NCBI GenBank assembly: GCA_020721025.1 | Contig: DYNO01000085.1 | Coordinates: 1-13,093 of the forward strand | DNA from: Thiomargarita sp. | GTDB taxonomy: Bacteria > Pseudomonadota > Gammaproteobacteria > Beggiatoales > Beggiatoaceae | Direction of reading: 5' to 3' | Length of the DNA: 13,093 nt | Shown here: positions 1-7,638 of the stretch, in pieces | Numbering within the stretch: position 1 is the stretch's first letter | How the letters are laid out: every line of letters begins with the position of its first letter | Made by a program: the position numbers and the translations under genes | The notes under the pieces: generated by a model | The model's database searches: none | The model's input: only the letters and a program-made list of their open reading frames with translations | What the model was told of the DNA's origin: nothing

Positions 1-32
1 GCGATAGCTGAGGCTAATATTGTTTTCTTCAT
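1..32 (-). CDS. N-terminus of an exported protein (partial)
   Basis: A minus-strand ATG at 32-30 opens a frame reading MKKTILASAI before running off the left edge. A GGAG Shine-Dalgarno (plus-strand ctcc at 42-45) sits nine bases upstream of the ATG, which supports the start. Two lysines followed by a hydrophobic run resemble the beginning of a Sec signal peptide, so a periplasmic or outer-membrane product (for example a porin) is plausible. Only ten codons are visible and the family cannot be named. Confidence 0.6.
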   Translation of the reverse strand, partial: MKKTILASAI

Positions 33-86
33 AATGATAGTCTCCAAATGTTAAATTATCGATAGAAGTGAAAGCACGCTTTACCG

Positions 87-116
87 ATTGAAACATAAAC
101 GCAACACGAGTGTCAA
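87..116 (-). promoter_or_regulatory. Candidate sigma-70 promoter for the exported-protein gene
   Basis: On the minus strand a perfect -35 hexamer TTGACA (116-111) is followed after 18 bases by TTCAAT (92-87), a 4/6 match to the -10 consensus. Transcription from here would give a leader of about 50 nt before the ATG at 32. The -35 box lies inside one of two copies of a direct repeat (see 111-196), so a regulator binding the repeat could act on this promoter. The -10 is weak, so the assignment is tentative. Confidence 0.4.
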
Positions 117-196
117 GATTGCAACACGCATATTACCACAAGTTATGTTTGCAATCACGTACTTCCTCTTTAATACTTGATGTCAATATTGCACAC
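111..196. repeat. Pair of 16-17 bp direct repeats upstream of the left-edge gene
   Basis: TGTCAAGATTGCAACAC (111-127) and TGTCAATATTGCACAC (181-196) match except for one substitution and one missing base, and are 70 bp apart, about seven helical turns. A further GCAACACG lies at 101-108. Both copies include TTGACA on the minus strand. They could be operator sites for the left-edge gene, or coincidental duplicated -35 regions. I see no other feature in this 246-bp gap apart from an A-rich tract at about 219-226. Confidence 0.4.
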
Positions 197-278
197 TATT
201 TTATAATTTTGCAAGTCCAAAAAAAATAATTTATTCTAGCTGACCGAAACTCGCTGCAAATTCAATGAGCAACCTGTT

Positions 279-1835
279 TTATTCGTTGGAAATCCATATC
301 AACTTTCTGGCTTGTTCCCATCGACCATCTGAGAGTTCTAACCGAGCCAATAACTCATAGATACCCTCAGGTAAATCGGAACTGATTGTACCTGTACCGA
401 ATAACGCCAAGTCGCTACCAAAGAGTGCCAAATTCAAGTCGCCGGTAAATAAATACGGACTTGCGAGCAATTGATTGAAAGGAATTTTAGCAGAATTATC
501 CGGTTTGTGCCATACTTTGAATACAACAGTACGATCGGATTGTATCTGACTTGGTATATTGAAACGTAGAAATAAATCCCCTGCTTGTCCCGCAATGTGC
601 TCAAATACCAAATTTAGCACCAAAGTGTCTCCATAATGATACACTTTTTGCGTTTGCAAGGTATAGTACAGCATTTTTGTTGCAAAAACACAACACTCAG
701 ATAATTTAAGCAAGCCTGCGCCCGATTCCTCGTCTAAGCCCATGTCGCCTACGTCTGCGCTCATCTCGAATAATCTTATCTGCAATTCACGACCGCTCAT
801 CCCAATGAATTGCGCTTTAAGTAAGGCTAAGGCACCGCTCACCAATGCAGTTGCTCCCGAAGTGTCAGCATAAACATTGAGATAGCTGTTTCCCAACGCG
901 GTTGACCACAAATCAACGCCGGGCGCACTGATTTTCAATCCATTGCCAAAATTACTGCGTGCAATGCGATTACCCTGTTTATCATGTGCCGCGACAGCGA
1001 TAACTTCGGGTAAATTTGCCGGAAAACTGACTTGTTGCCCTTGATTTCCAGCGGCTACCACCACCAATTTTCCCCTTAGTTTAGCATATTCAAGTGCGTG
1101 TTCGACCCAAGGAGCATATTCGTCAAGAGTTAAACTCATTGAAATAATAGCGGCATCACTGCCCGCAGCGGTCATAATTGCCAGAGCCAAATCGGTTGAT
1201 GCAAAGGAAGTTTGGTCTTGTGAATTGAGTTTAAAAGGAATAATTTTCGCCTGTGGAGCCACACCACAAATTCCAATGCCATTATGACAAACTCCAGCAA
1301 TTAAACCCGCCATCGCCGTGCCATGTCCGGTCCAATCTTGCACATTGGTATTGTTATCACCGAAATTGTAACCCTGCTCATACAAAATATTTTCTTTTAA
1401 ATCAGGATGTTGATAATCCACCCCACTGTCTAACAACGCAATTTTCACCCCTGCACCCTGCGTGAACTGCCACATTTCTGGCGCACCTATTGCGGTCAAA
1501 TGCCATTGCTTCGGATATTCCATATCATTCGGTGGAGAAGTTGCCGTTGCTGCAAAGTGTCCACGTACATCTTGATAAATTCGAGAAGCAGTACGCAATT
1601 TTGACACGGGTTGAACGGTATCAACGACCACCCAAGGCAAGGGGGATAAATCCTGCACAATCCGCCCCAACGTGGAAACATGCTTATTTCTTATCTCTGT
1701 ATTTTCAGCGATATAGACCACGACTCGTTCCGCGTGAACTGCGACAGGCAAACATACGCAAAACAGGTAAGCCACAAGCCTGTATAATTTAACAACAGAC
1801 TGATTACAATACATCCAAGGTTTCGACCATCTCAT
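279..1835 (-). CDS. Secreted subtilisin-like serine peptidase (S8 family)
   Basis: Predicted endopeptidase exported by Sec. Counting from the ATG at 1835, a signal peptide ends near residue 35 (hydrophobic VAYLFCVCLPVAVHA, then E). The S8 triad is visible: Asp136 in IALLDSGVD, His171 in WTGHGTAMAG and Ser326 in DTSGATALVSG, with the oxyanion Asn264 in VVVAAGNQG. The serine motif is divergent: family members usually have GTSMAAP, while here the Gly before TS is Asp and the Pro is missing. Residues 36-105 may be a propeptide. About 130 C-terminal residues form a beta-rich domain I do not recognise. The start is uncertain: ATG 1835 has a weak GAG seven bases upstream, while ATG 1841, TTG 1847 and ATG 1814 are alternatives; 1814 gives the most compact signal peptide. 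The gene is head to head with the permease. A role in processing surface proteins is only inference. Confidence 0.88.
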   Translation of the reverse strand: MRWSKPWMYCNQSVVKLYRLVAYLFCVCLPVAVHAERVVVYIAENTEIRNKHVSTLGRIVQDLSPLPWVVVDTVQPVSKLRTASRIYQDVRGHFAATATSPPNDMEYPKQWHLTAIGAPEMWQFTQGAGVKIALLDSGVDYQHPDLKENILYEQGYNFGDNNTNVQDWTGHGTAMAGLIAGVCHNGIGICGVAPQAKIIPFKLNSQDQTSFASTDLALAIMTAAGSDAAIISMSLTLDEYAPWVEHALEYAKLRGKLVVVAAGNQGQQVSFPANLPEVIAVAAHDKQGNRIARSNFGNGLKISAPGVDLWSTALGNSYLNVYADTSGATALVSGALALLKAQFIGMSGRELQIRLFEMSADVGDMGLDEESGAGLLKLSECCVFATKMLYYTLQTQKVYHYGDTLVLNLVFEHIAGQAGDLFLRFNIPSQIQSDRTVVFKVWHKPDNSAKIPFNQLLASPYLFTGDLNLALFGSDLALFGTGTISSDLPEGIYELLARLELSDGRWEQARKLIWISNE

Positions 1836-2664
1836 GGGCATACTCAAATTTCTTAAACGTTATTTATTCGTCACTTATCTCGGCTTGATTGAACCCTTCC
1901 GAGAGATAATTGCACACCGTTACTTATTGCTTTTATTAGCAAAACGAGACATTTACTCACGCACTTCGGGAACTATTTTAGGAAGTTCATGGCTATTACT
2001 ACAACCTGCACTACAAGTCGTCGGCTTCTGGTTCCTGCTCGACATTGTACTCAAAGTTAAATTTAAAATCGCAGACACCGAGCTCGCCTTCGCCAGTTAT
2101 TTTGTCATCGGCATTTTGCCTTGGTTATTTATCTCAGAAATTTTGATGCGTAGTTTAAGCGTGCTAACAGAATATGGAAGTCTATATCAACGTTCGATTT
2201 TTCCCATCGCAATTTTACCCTTGCTGCCCTTATCGCTGTCCACGTTACTTTACTTAATTATTTTCATCATCACGGTTATTTTTGTCACAGGAATCAACGC
2301 GATAGGCTGGGCAATTTTAACAATTATGCTCATCATGTTCTGGCTGATCCCATTTTGTTATTTATTGTCAATCATTGGATTATTTTTAAAAGACATCGCC
2401 CAATTTTTCCCATTTCTAATCACATTGGTGATGTATTTAACGCCAATCATGTACACCCCAAGTTTGCTACCAACATCAATGAGTTGGATATTAATATTCA
2501 ATCCTATCGCAGACATGATGGCATTGATTCACGCGGCATTCTTACCCAATTTGACATGGGAATGGATAAATATATGGCGACCTTTGGGAATTTGGTTAAT
2601 TTTACTTGGACCCGCATGGGCGTTGTTTCGACGGGCAGAGCCGCATGTGCGAGAAATGCTATGA
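1834..2664 (+). CDS. ABC-2 type polysaccharide export permease (Wzm/KpsM-like)
   Basis: Inner-membrane subunit of an ABC exporter of the Wzm/KpsM/TagG group, which moves lipid-linked O-antigen, capsule or similar glycans across the inner membrane. The 276 residues match the family length. The amphipathic segment RDIYSRTSGTILGSSW (39-53) precedes the first membrane span, as in family members. About six hydrophobic spans follow (roughly 54-73, 87-107, 123-150, 156-183, 190-208, 250-266), with the typical YLTPIMY (201-207) and NPI (223-225) motifs. The required ATPase (Wzt/KpsT) is absent from the window: the next gene is a restriction-modification enzyme. The only possible ribosome site is AAGG at 1817-1820, rather far from the ATG. 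The start overlaps the divergent peptidase 5' end, so each promoter must lie within the other gene or be absent. Substrate unknown. Confidence 0.85.
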   Translation: MGILKFLKRYLFVTYLGLIEPFREIIAHRYLLLLLAKRDIYSRTSGTILGSSWLLLQPALQVVGFWFLLDIVLKVKFKIADTELAFASYFVIGILPWLFISEILMRSLSVLTEYGSLYQRSIFPIAILPLLPLSLSTLLYLIIFIITVIFVTGINAIGWAILTIMLIMFWLIPFCYLLSIIGLFLKDIAQFFPFLITLVMYLTPIMYTPSLLPTSMSWILIFNPIADMMALIHAAFLPNLTWEWINIWRPLGIWLILLGPAWALFRRAEPHVREML

Positions 2665-2732
2665 AAATCAATAGACTGACAGCAAAAAAGCATGTTGGTT
2701 CATCGATGTTATTTCCACCATCAACACAGTAA
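2661..2732 (+). CDS. Tiny ORF coupled to the permease stop (possible gene remnant)
   Basis: The permease stop TGA (2662-2664) overlaps an ATG (2661-2663) in the ATGA arrangement common in translationally coupled operons. A GAG lies seven bases upstream of the ATG. The frame encodes 23 residues beginning MKINRLTAKKHVGS, then stops at 2732. It may be the truncated beginning of a former downstream operon member, broken by arrival of the adjacent restriction-modification gene, or it may be chance. No homology is recognised. Confidence 0.2.
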   Translation: MKINRLTAKKHVGSSMLFPPSTQ

Positions 2733-2759
2733 AACGACCACCAGACAAATTTTATCACT

Positions 2760-5546
2760 ATGCCACTCAGTTGGAATGAAATTAAAACTCGTGCGATTGC
2801 TTTCATGAAAGAATGGGCGGACGAGTCGCGAGAACAGGCTGAATCTAAAACATTTTGGAACGAGTTTTTTAACATTTTTGGTATTTCGCGTCGTCGCGTC
2901 GCAACTTTTGAGCAACCGGTCAAAAAGTTAAATCAACATACCGGCTTCATCGATTTATTGTGGAAAGGCGTATTGTTGATCGAGCACAAGTCGCGTGGGG
3001 AAAATTTAGACCATGCCGCGCAACAAGCCAAAGATTATTTCGCTGGACTGCAAGAGGAAGAACTCCCAAAATATTTGTTAGTCTCTGATTTTCAACGATT
3101 TCGACTACACGATTTGGATAGCAATACTCACCAAGAGTTTGAATTGCCCAATTTGCTGCAACATCTTCATTTATTTGGCTTTATCGCAGGATATGAGAAA
3201 CGGGTATATTCTGAAGCAGACCCGGTCAATATTCAAGCGGCTGAATTAATGGGACAATTTCACGACCGATTGAAAATTGTAGGCTACGATGGACACGATT
3301 TAGAAGTTTATTTGGTGCGTTTGCTGTTTTGTTTATTTGCCGATGACACGGTTATTTTTGAAAAAGGTATTTTTTGGCAATATATTGATTTACATACCAA
3401 GGCTGACGGCAGTGATTTGGCAATGCACTTGGATGCTATTTTTACGGTGCTGAACACGCCACCAGAGCAACGTTTGAAAAATCTTGACGAGAATTTGCAG
3501 CAGTTTCCGTATATTAACGGTCAATTGTTTGTAGAACGGTTGCGAGTTGCCGCGTTTGACAGCGAAATGCGAAAAATGTTATTGCAAGCCTGCGCGTTAG
3601 ATTGGGGCAAAATTTCCCCGGCGATTTTCGGTTCAATGTTTCAAGCGGTGATGAATCCCCAGCAACGTCGCAACTTGGGCGCGCATTACACTTCAGAAAA
3701 GAACATTCAGAAATTAATCAAGCCGCTGTTTTTAGACGAATTGTATCGGGAATTTTCGCGAGCCAAGGGCAGTCGGGCGCAATTGACCGCGTTGCATCAG
3801 AAATTGGCAAAATTGCATTTTCTCGATCCGGCGTGTGGTTGTGGCAATTTTTTGATCGTCAGTTATCGCGAATTACGGTTATTAGAAATTCAAGTGTTGC
3901 GTGAACTGCATCCGGGCGGACAGGGATTTTTGAATATTCAAGATATCGTACAAGTTGATGTTGATCAGTTTTATGGCATTGAATATGAAGAGTTTGCCTG
4001 TCAAGTTGCACAGGTGGCAATGTGGTTGATTGATCATCAGATGAATATGTTGGTCAGTCAGGAGTTTGGACAGTATTTTGTCCGCTTACCCTTGACCAAG
4101 GCGGCGAAAATTGTTCATGGCAATTCATTACAAATTGATTGGCAAGCGGTTGTTTCTCCAGCAGATTTACATTTCATTTTGGGCAATCCGCCATTCGTAG
4201 GGAAACATCTGCAAAATGAGCAACAGAAAACCGACATCACGTTGATTTTTCAAGGAGTTTCAGGCGCAGGCGTGTTAGATTATGTGACTGCATGGTATTT
4301 GAAGGCAGCACGCTATATTCAGCAAACTTCGATTCGTTGCGCCTTTGTCAGCACCAATTCGGTCGCACAAGGGGAACAGGTAGGGATTTTGTGGAATGAG
4401 TTGTATCATCGCTATCATCTCAAAATTCACTTTGCACATCGGACGTTTGCGTGGCAAAATGAGGCGAAGGGCAATGCGGCGGTTCATTGTGTCATTATCG
4501 GTTTTGGCACGCAAGAGAATGATAATAAAGTGATTTTTGATTACGAAACCATCAAAAGTGAACCCACCGAACGCAAAGTTAAAAATATTAATCCGTATTT
4601 AGCTGAAGGTAGTGACATTGTTATTTTAAAAAGATCAAAACCGTTATGTCCTGTTTCTGAAATGTTTAAGGGAAGTATGCCAAATGATGGAGGTCATTTA
4701 TTGCTGAGTGAGTCTGAAAAAGCAGATTATCTTAAAAAAGAACCACAAGGTGAGAAATTTATTCGTCCTTTTTTAGGAGCGGATGAATTTATCAACAGAA
4801 TCAATCGTTGGTGTTTTTGGCTTGTAGATATCCAACCTCATGAACTTAAACGGCTTTCTCTGTTATTAAAACGAATCGAAGCGGTCAAAACTTTACGTCT
4901 CAAGAGCAAACGAGCAACGACAGTGAAATGGGCGCAACATCCAACACTTTTTACAGAAAACAGACAACCGAACAACAATTATTTGTTGGTTCCACGGGTT
5001 TCTTCAGAACATCGCCCTTATGTTCCAATCGGTTTTTTAGATAAAAATACTATCGCTAGTGACGCAACATTTACGCTGTCAAATGCAACACTTTTTGAAT
5101 TTGGCATTCTCACATCACAAATGCACATGGCATGGGTAAAATATACTTGTGGTCGGTTAGAAAGTCGATTTCGTTATTCAAACACGATTGTTTACAATAA
5201 CTTCCCTTTTCCGAATTATCAACAAATTACACCAGCACAAAAATCGAAAGTGGAACAAGCCGCGCAGCAAGTGTTAGATATTCGTGATCTTTATCCGGAA
5301 AGCAGTTTGGCGGATTTATACGATTCTTTGACGATGCCGCCCGATTTGCTCAAAGCGCATCAGAAGTTAGATAAAGCGGTTGATCTGTGTTATCGACAAC
5401 AACCTTTTAACAGTGAAATCAATCGGATTGAGTTTTTATTCAGTTTATACGAGCAATTAACTGCGCCGATGCTGAGTCTGAAAAAAACCAGAAAATCGCC
5501 GCGCCGCATTCCGCTGTCTAAAAAAGATGATGATTCAACCGATTGA
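2760..5546 (+). CDS. MmeI-like type IIL restriction-modification enzyme
   Basis: Single-chain enzyme expected to both cut DNA and methylate adenine in one strand of its recognition site. Its 928 residues are close to MmeI (about 920). The N-terminal nuclease site is intact: D65-x9-E75-H-K77 within FIDLLWKGVLLIEHKSRG. A helical connector follows to about residue 300. The N6-adenine methylase domain has GAHYTS (307-312, motif X region), DPACGCGNFL (356-365, motif I, SAM binding) and NPPF (476-479, motif IV, catalytic). A specificity region spans about 600-840, and a helical C-terminus completes the family layout. The start beginning MPLSWNEIKTRAIAF fits relatives as I remember them, although no clear Shine-Dalgarno precedes it. 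Composition shifts within the gene: my hand counts give 42-48% GC over 3601-3720 but 30-33% over 4621-4740 and 5041-5100, and 45% over 5281-5340, consistent with an exchanged specificity domain. The recognition sequence cannot be deduced here. Confidence 0.9.
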   Translation: MPLSWNEIKTRAIAFMKEWADESREQAESKTFWNEFFNIFGISRRRVATFEQPVKKLNQHTGFIDLLWKGVLLIEHKSRGENLDHAAQQAKDYFAGLQEEELPKYLLVSDFQRFRLHDLDSNTHQEFELPNLLQHLHLFGFIAGYEKRVYSEADPVNIQAAELMGQFHDRLKIVGYDGHDLEVYLVRLLFCLFADDTVIFEKGIFWQYIDLHTKADGSDLAMHLDAIFTVLNTPPEQRLKNLDENLQQFPYINGQLFVERLRVAAFDSEMRKMLLQACALDWGKISPAIFGSMFQAVMNPQQRRNLGAHYTSEKNIQKLIKPLFLDELYREFSRAKGSRAQLTALHQKLAKLHFLDPACGCGNFLIVSYRELRLLEIQVLRELHPGGQGFLNIQDIVQVDVDQFYGIEYEEFACQVAQVAMWLIDHQMNMLVSQEFGQYFVRLPLTKAAKIVHGNSLQIDWQAVVSPADLHFILGNPPFVGKHLQNEQQKTDITLIFQGVSGAGVLDYVTAWYLKAARYIQQTSIRCAFVSTNSVAQGEQVGILWNELYHRYHLKIHFAHRTFAWQNEAKGNAAVHCVIIGFGTQENDNKVIFDYETIKSEPTERKVKNINPYLAEGSDIVILKRSKPLCPVSEMFKGSMPNDGGHLLLSESEKADYLKKEPQGEKFIRPFLGADEFINRINRWCFWLVDIQPHELKRLSLLLKRIEAVKTLRLKSKRATTVKWAQHPTLFTENRQPNNNYLLVPRVSSEHRPYVPIGFLDKNTIASDATFTLSNATLFEFGILTSQMHMAWVKYTCGRLESRFRYSNTIVYNNFPFPNYQQITPAQKSKVEQAAQQVLDIRDLYPESSLADLYDSLTMPPDLLKAHQKLDKAVDLCYRQQPFNSEINRIEFLFSLYEQLTAPMLSLKKTRKSPRRIPLSKKDDDSTD

Positions 5547-5574
5547 TTTTTAACCCAGTAAGATTTTTTGGGCA

Positions 5575-7068
5575 TCAACTACCGGCAGATTTTAACCATT
5601 CTGACGGTAGCCGATAGTTGCCGCATTCTTTTTCTGATTTTTCCCATTCCTTGCCTTCTCGAATGGCATAATCTAACGGGGGGTTAAATATCGCAGAATA
5701 GAGAAATGTCCACGGGGCACGATGCAAACAAAATTGCCCTTGTTGCGTGTGCAGCGTGTTGATAATTTCTGGAACGACTTGTTCTTGATGTAAATCTTTG
5801 AATGTGAAAAACGAGGGCTGAACATACATGCCGCGCGTGACTAAAATCACTGTGAGCATCGCCAATGCCGCCACACTTCCGAATGTCGCAGGATGAATCC
5901 ATCGGTTATTTGGTATTGTCGCATGAAGTTGCATCACCAAATAAGCATTACTCGATACGAGAAGGAGCATCCAATACAAATAATATCGAAGTTCCAGCGA
6001 TTGCGGCATGATGGCGGTGAAACCGGTTAAACAGATAAAACCGAATAGAATTATCCGGGATTCACGCGAATGCTGTCGATAGGTTAAATAGAGTAATAAC
6101 AACAAGTTAAAAACAACATACGCTGCGAAATAGCCGCCCAACCGATTGCCAAAATGTGGCGGAAAATATTGGTCAATACTCCAATGCCGTTGATGGGTAA
6201 ATGGGTGAGTTTCAACTTCCAACACCGAATGCAACCAACGTTGTGCACGCGGGGCATGTTCTAAGTAAGGCGGCACAATTTCAATCGCTTCGTGTAGATG
6301 ATTGAGCGTCACGCCGGCAACGGTCATGATCACGGGATATGCGGGATTGCCATGCACAATCACATTTTTAATCGGAGTAGCGAAGATGGCGAGTAAGGCT
6401 ATTCCTAACGCAGGAAGTAAAAATAATGGACGGTAAGATTTTGTAATCGCGGTATTTTGTGACCAGAGCCAGAATAAACGTAGCATGATGAAGCTGACCA
6501 TGATAAATGCCAATGGGGTGAGGACAAATCGCATATTCACCGTGCACGCTGCGACCAAGATCATTAGTAAAATATTGAATCGGTTGGCAAAATTTTCACG
6601 AGTGTAGAGCAAGTAACCGAGAATCACGAGCATGGACACCGCGATATTTGCCGGTAAATCAATGTAGCAAGCAACGGCGTGAATTTGTACCAGTGGAATG
6701 GCTAACAAGATGAGCGTGGACAAATACAGCGGGATATTGAGGTAACGTTTTAAAAACCAGATATACAGTAACAAGCTGAAAAAACTCACTAAATTGGCAC
6801 TTTCTGGTCGTTGCGAGATGAGCCAGAACAATCCTTGTAAATATTCAGCAAGCAGCGGAAATCCTTCAAAACGTTCTTCTAAACCGTAGTGCATCAAGTA
6901 ATCTGACGGGGTGGACAGTCCCCAAAGTCGCGCCGCGTAGGGTAAATGATACATCCATGTATCCCATGAACCATCAACATCAATCACGGCTTTGAGAAAT
7001 GCACCACTGATCGTGGCTAACGCAATGATTTTTAATATATTTGTAATAAGCGTCACAGGATACCTCAT
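5575..7068 (-). CDS. Multi-pass GT-C-like membrane protein of unknown substrate
   Basis: A 497-residue integral membrane protein with about ten or more hydrophobic spans. After the first span (about 7-25), an acidic loop reads DVDGSWDTWMYHLP (30-43), which resembles the Asp-containing first periplasmic loop of GT-C fold glycosyltransferases (the ArnT/PMT group using polyprenyl-phosphate sugars) and is followed by further spans and inter-span loops. A late ELRYYLYW segment and a soluble C-terminal region of about 75 residues also fit that architecture. I infer a role in glycan or lipid modification; the exact family is not recognised. The start at 7068 has only a weak CGGA just upstream. It converges with the restriction-modification gene 28 bp away, with no clear terminator between them. 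It lies downstream of bamE on the same strand, but a 154-bp gap containing a hairpin repeat makes co-transcription uncertain. Confidence 0.65.
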   Translation of the reverse strand: MRYPVTLITNILKIIALATISGAFLKAVIDVDGSWDTWMYHLPYAARLWGLSTPSDYLMHYGLEERFEGFPLLAEYLQGLFWLISQRPESANLVSFFSLLLYIWFLKRYLNIPLYLSTLILLAIPLVQIHAVACYIDLPANIAVSMLVILGYLLYTRENFANRFNILLMILVAACTVNMRFVLTPLAFIMVSFIMLRLFWLWSQNTAITKSYRPLFLLPALGIALLAIFATPIKNVIVHGNPAYPVIMTVAGVTLNHLHEAIEIVPPYLEHAPRAQRWLHSVLEVETHPFTHQRHWSIDQYFPPHFGNRLGGYFAAYVVFNLLLLLYLTYRQHSRESRIILFGFICLTGFTAIMPQSLELRYYLYWMLLLVSSNAYLVMQLHATIPNNRWIHPATFGSVAALAMLTVILVTRGMYVQPSFFTFKDLHQEQVVPEIINTLHTQQGQFCLHRAPWTFLYSAIFNPPLDYAIREGKEWEKSEKECGNYRLPSEWLKSAGS

Positions 7069-7129
7069 TCCGAAAGTTGATAAACTAAAATTGTTTGGTT
7101 GACAACATTTTTCAGAGATTCAACGATTC

Positions 7130-7162
7130 AAACCTGACAGATTTCAGAAACCTGTCAGGTTT
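7130..7162. repeat. Perfect 11-bp inverted repeat (hairpin) between bamE and the GT-C gene
   Basis: AAACCTGACAG (7130-7140) and CTGTCAGGTTT (7152-7162) are exact inverted copies around an 11-base loop. It lies 60 bp past the bamE stop on bamE's own strand. No run of T follows in either direction, so a classical intrinsic terminator is doubtful. CCTGTCAGG-type palindromes are, as I recall, dispersed intergenic repeats in several bacterial groups, so a REP-like element is an alternative. Confidence 0.6.
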
Positions 7163-7172
7163 AAAATAACCG

Positions 7173-7192
7173 ATAAAACAAAAAGTTCCTCA
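7173..7192 (+). repeat. Partial copy of the AAACAAA-GTTCCTC repeat
   Basis: ATAAAACAAAAAGTTCCTCA matches the core of the two better copies at 12902 and 13029 (ATAAAACAAAGMGTTCCTCG) at 17 of 20 bases or better. The palindromic right half of those copies is missing here. It probably represents a truncated member of the same dispersed family. Confidence 0.4.
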
Positions 7193-7222
7193 ATAAAATT
7201 TGAATTGCGTCATTCCCCAAAA

Positions 7223-7600
7223 TTACAAAATAGGACGTTGATTGGTATCTTTAGACGGTTGTTTCGGCGGCGTGCGCGGACGGGTACTCAACGTAACATT
7301 GCCGGCAACTTGCTGTAATTTCTTATCCTGACTAAATACTAAAGTGATGCGACGTTGTGACGGTTGTTTGCCGCCGGGTTGCAGTCGATAGATATAATCC
7401 CAACGGTGCGGGTGAAAAGGATCAATCAACATTGGCGAACCTAGGAGAAACAAAATTTTCTGCTCCGTCATACCCAATTCCACTTGATCAAGCATTTCTT
7501 GTGTAATAACATTGCCTTGTTGCACATCTAATTTGTAAATTGCACAGCCGCTGAATAAACTACTTGCAGTTATTACGAAAGTGAGGAATAATTTTCTCAT
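7223..7600 (-). CDS. bamE: Outer membrane protein assembly lipoprotein BamE
   Basis: Lipoprotein subunit of the BAM complex, which inserts beta-barrel proteins into the outer membrane. The signal peptide ends in a lipobox-like FSGC with Cys19 as the lipidated residue. The SmpA/OmlA fold signature is clear: YKLDVQQGNVITQEMLDQ, then LGMTEQKILFLLGSPMLIDP and FHPHRWDYIYRLQPGG. The C-terminus from about residue 105 is Pro/Lys-rich and probably disordered. Length (125) is normal. A GAGTG sequence just upstream of the ATG at 7600 acts as ribosome site. It is divergent from fur with 38 bp between starts, a pairing found in many gammaproteobacteria. Confidence 0.95.
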   Translation of the reverse strand: MRKLFLTFVITASSLFSGCAIYKLDVQQGNVITQEMLDQVELGMTEQKILFLLGSPMLIDPFHPHRWDYIYRLQPGGKQPSQRRITLVFSQDKKLQQVAGNVTLSTRPRTPPKQPSKDTNQRPIL

Positions 7601-7638
7601 GATGCACTCGTTCAGAATAATTGGGTCGATAGGAAAAT

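Noticed and set aside
219..260. Intrinsic terminator after the S8 peptidase (T-run on the minus strand)
   Set aside because: The T-run is preceded only by a short A/T stem (AATAA/TTATT) with no GC-rich hairpin.
2355..2923. Plus- and minus-strand frames spanning the permease end and RM start
   Set aside because: They overlap two confident genes in other frames and show no family features.
1834..5546. Multi-gene defence island (BREX/DISARM-like) formed by the permease and methylase
   Set aside because: The methylase has its own nuclease domain and MmeI layout, and no helicase, phosphatase or PLD-type partner is present.
5547..5574. Bidirectional terminator between the converging RM and GT-C genes
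   Set aside because: Only a 4-bp CCCA/TGGG pairing with a long loop is present, too weak to support a terminator.
7583..7638. Fur box in the bamE-fur gap
   Set aside because: GAATAATTTTCTC and neighbouring AT-rich sequence match the GATAATGATAATCATTATC consensus too poorly to claim autoregulation.
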